Part shown: positions 16,583-16,861 of the stretch, one piece after another
Position numbering within the stretch: the first letter of the stretch is position 1
Layout of the letters: every line of letters starts with the position of its first letter
NCBI GenBank assembly: GCA_045537495.1
Contig: JAZSPN010000019.1
Span: forward strand, 1 to 16,861
Source of the DNA: UBA1425 sp045537495
GTDB taxonomy: Bacteria > Bacillota > Clostridia > Oscillospirales > Acutalibacteraceae
Length of the DNA stretch: 16,861 nt
Direction of reading: 5' to 3'
Made by a program: the position numbers and the translations under genes
Notes under the pieces: model-generated
Database searches by the model: none
What the model was told of the DNA's origin: nothing
What the model saw: the letters and a program-made list of their open reading frames with translations, nothing else

Positions 16583-16676
16583 TCGTATAAGTCATCGGCG
16601 CAAAAAAAGAGCGAAAACGTTAATTCACAACGCTTTCGCTCATGGCGGAGAGCAAGAGATTCGAACTCTCGAACGG
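16583..16676. repeat. Direct repeat copy 1 (185-bp period)
   Basis: 94 bases identical to 16768-16861. On the minus strand the copy holds, in order, the T-arm and 3' acceptor of a Ser-type tRNA, CCA, a terminator and a 25-base tail (GCGCCGATGACTTATACGA region). Identity stops at 16583 on the left; on the right it runs to the window edge of copy 2, so the true repeat is likely longer. Confidence 0.95.
16602..16641 (-). terminator. Strong intrinsic terminator after the tRNA-like element
   Basis: Minus strand: 13-bp stem GAGCGAAAGCGTT / AACGTTTTCGCTC (one G-T pair), a 7-nt loop and seven T. The stem begins 1 base after the CCA, the usual layout at the end of a stable RNA gene. Confidence 0.9.
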
Positions 16677-16762
16677 GTGATAGAAGTCGGATCGTAGCCA
16701 TGTCGTTCTGTGGGCCAAGGAGTTGGTGCCCATTGTTGTCTTCCTAAGACCGCTTGGCCTCC
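16643..16762 (-). ncRNA. tRNA-Ser-like structured RNA with an abnormal 5' part
   Basis: Seen on the minus strand: the T-arm GAGAG-TTCGAAT-CTCTT (16670-16654), the acceptor 3' strand GCTCTCC (16653-16647), discriminator G and encoded CCA (16645-16643). This is the typical 3' end of bacterial tRNA-Ser. No matching GGAGAGC and no normal anticodon arm lie in the usual ~90-nt span. If the RNA begins at 16762, GGAGGCC can pair imperfectly with GCTCTCC (one mismatch, one wobble), and hairpins GTCTT/AAGAC, TGGGC/GCCCA and GAACG/CGTTC fill the D-, anticodon- and variable-arm positions, giving a cloverleaf-like fold of about 120 nt. It could instead be a tRNA pseudogene, an att-like tRNA fragment or a chimeric repeat. 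No promoter was found within the unit. Confidence 0.4.
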
Positions 16763-16767
16763 GACTT
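16684..16767. repeat. Nested inverted repeats in the spacer of the 185-bp unit
   Basis: AAGTCGGA (16684-16691) pairs with TCCGACTT (16760-16767), and GGCCAAG (16713-16719) pairs with CTTGGCC (16753-16759). Together they give 15 bp interrupted by a one-sided 21-nt bulge. Inside lie GTCTT-CCT-AAGAC (16738-16750) and TGGGC/GCCCA (16711-16732, an alternative pairing). This long hairpin is incompatible with the cloverleaf-like fold of the tRNA-like element. Confidence 0.8.
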
Positions 16768-16861
16768 TCGTATAAGTCATCGGCGCAAAAAAAGAGCGAA
16801 AACGTTAATTCACAACGCTTTCGCTCATGGCGGAGAGCAAGAGATTCGAACTCTCGAACGG
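16768..16861. repeat. Direct repeat copy 2 (cut by window end)
   Basis: Identical to 16583-16676 at an offset of 185 bases. It contains a second terminator and a second tRNA-Ser-like 3' end (CCA at 16830-16828); the rest lies outside the window. Confidence 0.95.
16787..16826 (-). terminator. Second copy of the tRNA-like element terminator
   Basis: Exact copy of the stem, loop and seven-T tract of 16602-16641. It lies upstream, on the minus strand, of the complete tRNA-like unit, so any read-through from a preceding unit would be stopped before it. Confidence 0.9.

Noticed and set aside
16643..16735. Ordinary tRNA-Ser gene of about 90 nt on the minus strand
   Set aside because: The 3' end is convincing, but no 5' strand complementary to GCTCTCC and no 5-bp anticodon stem with a 7-nt loop are found in that span.
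16583..16861. CRISPR array or integron attC array
   Set aside because: The period is 185 bp with a 94-bp or longer repeat, far above CRISPR repeat length, and the core GTTRRRY/RYYYAAC sites of attC are not seen.

Overview
The window looks like chromosomal DNA of an anaerobic, Gram-positive, low-to-mid GC bacterium of the class Clostridia, probably a gut-type Oscillospiraceae/Ruminococcaceae relative. This is an inference from gene content and signals: a pyruvate:ferredoxin oxidoreductase with clostridial-type architecture, strong GGAGG-type ribosome binding sites, near-consensus sigma-A promoters, a BlaI/M56 regulatory pair, and a secreted papain-like protease with a lectin-like domain, an InlB-type repeat and a Trp-rich C-terminal membrane tail. 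No ribosomal RNA or marker gene is present, so no species call is possible.

Layout. 1-2192 (+) is the 3' two thirds of a pyruvate:ferredoxin (flavodoxin) oxidoreductase gene with strongly biased codons. A hairpin terminator at 2206-2231 separates it from a convergent PHP-domain phosphoesterase gene (2222-3253, -). That gene and a large secreted protein of unknown function (3363-5930, +) diverge from two back-to-back promoters. A blaI-blaR1-like pair (8589 to 5971, -) follows, with a promoter that carries two copies of a TTCTAA-N4-TTAGAA operator. Upstream on the same strand is a secreted C1A cysteine protease gene (10730 to 8664). Next comes a two-gene operon (13102 to 10863, -) encoding an alkaline-phosphatase-superfamily phosphodiesterase and a secreted purple-acid-phosphatase-like metallophosphoesterase. 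Divergent from it is another two-gene operon (13275-15686, +) encoding a YtcJ-type amidohydrolase and a cytosolic metallophosphoesterase. A SAM-dependent methyltransferase gene (16556 to 15729, -) closes the protein-coding part.

The last ~280 bases hold the most unusual structure. A tandem repeat with a 185-bp period (94 identical bases at 16583-16676 and 16768-16861, cut by the window end) carries, on the minus strand, the T-arm, acceptor 3' strand, discriminator G and CCA of a serine-type tRNA, followed at once by a strong intrinsic terminator. The segment before it has no normal tRNA-Ser 5' half. It can be folded either into a cloverleaf-like shape or into a long hairpin that hides the would-be 5' acceptor strand.

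How the genes may work together. Four phosphoesterases from three unrelated folds (PHP, alkaline phosphatase superfamily, two calcineurin-like metallophosphoesterases) lie within about 13 kb, beside secreted proteins and an amidohydrolase. This suggests scavenging of phosphoesters or other host- or diet-derived molecules, but no shared substrate can be read from sequence. The BlaI/M56 pair should sense an extracellular or envelope signal through a C-terminal domain that is not recognisably a penicillin sensor.
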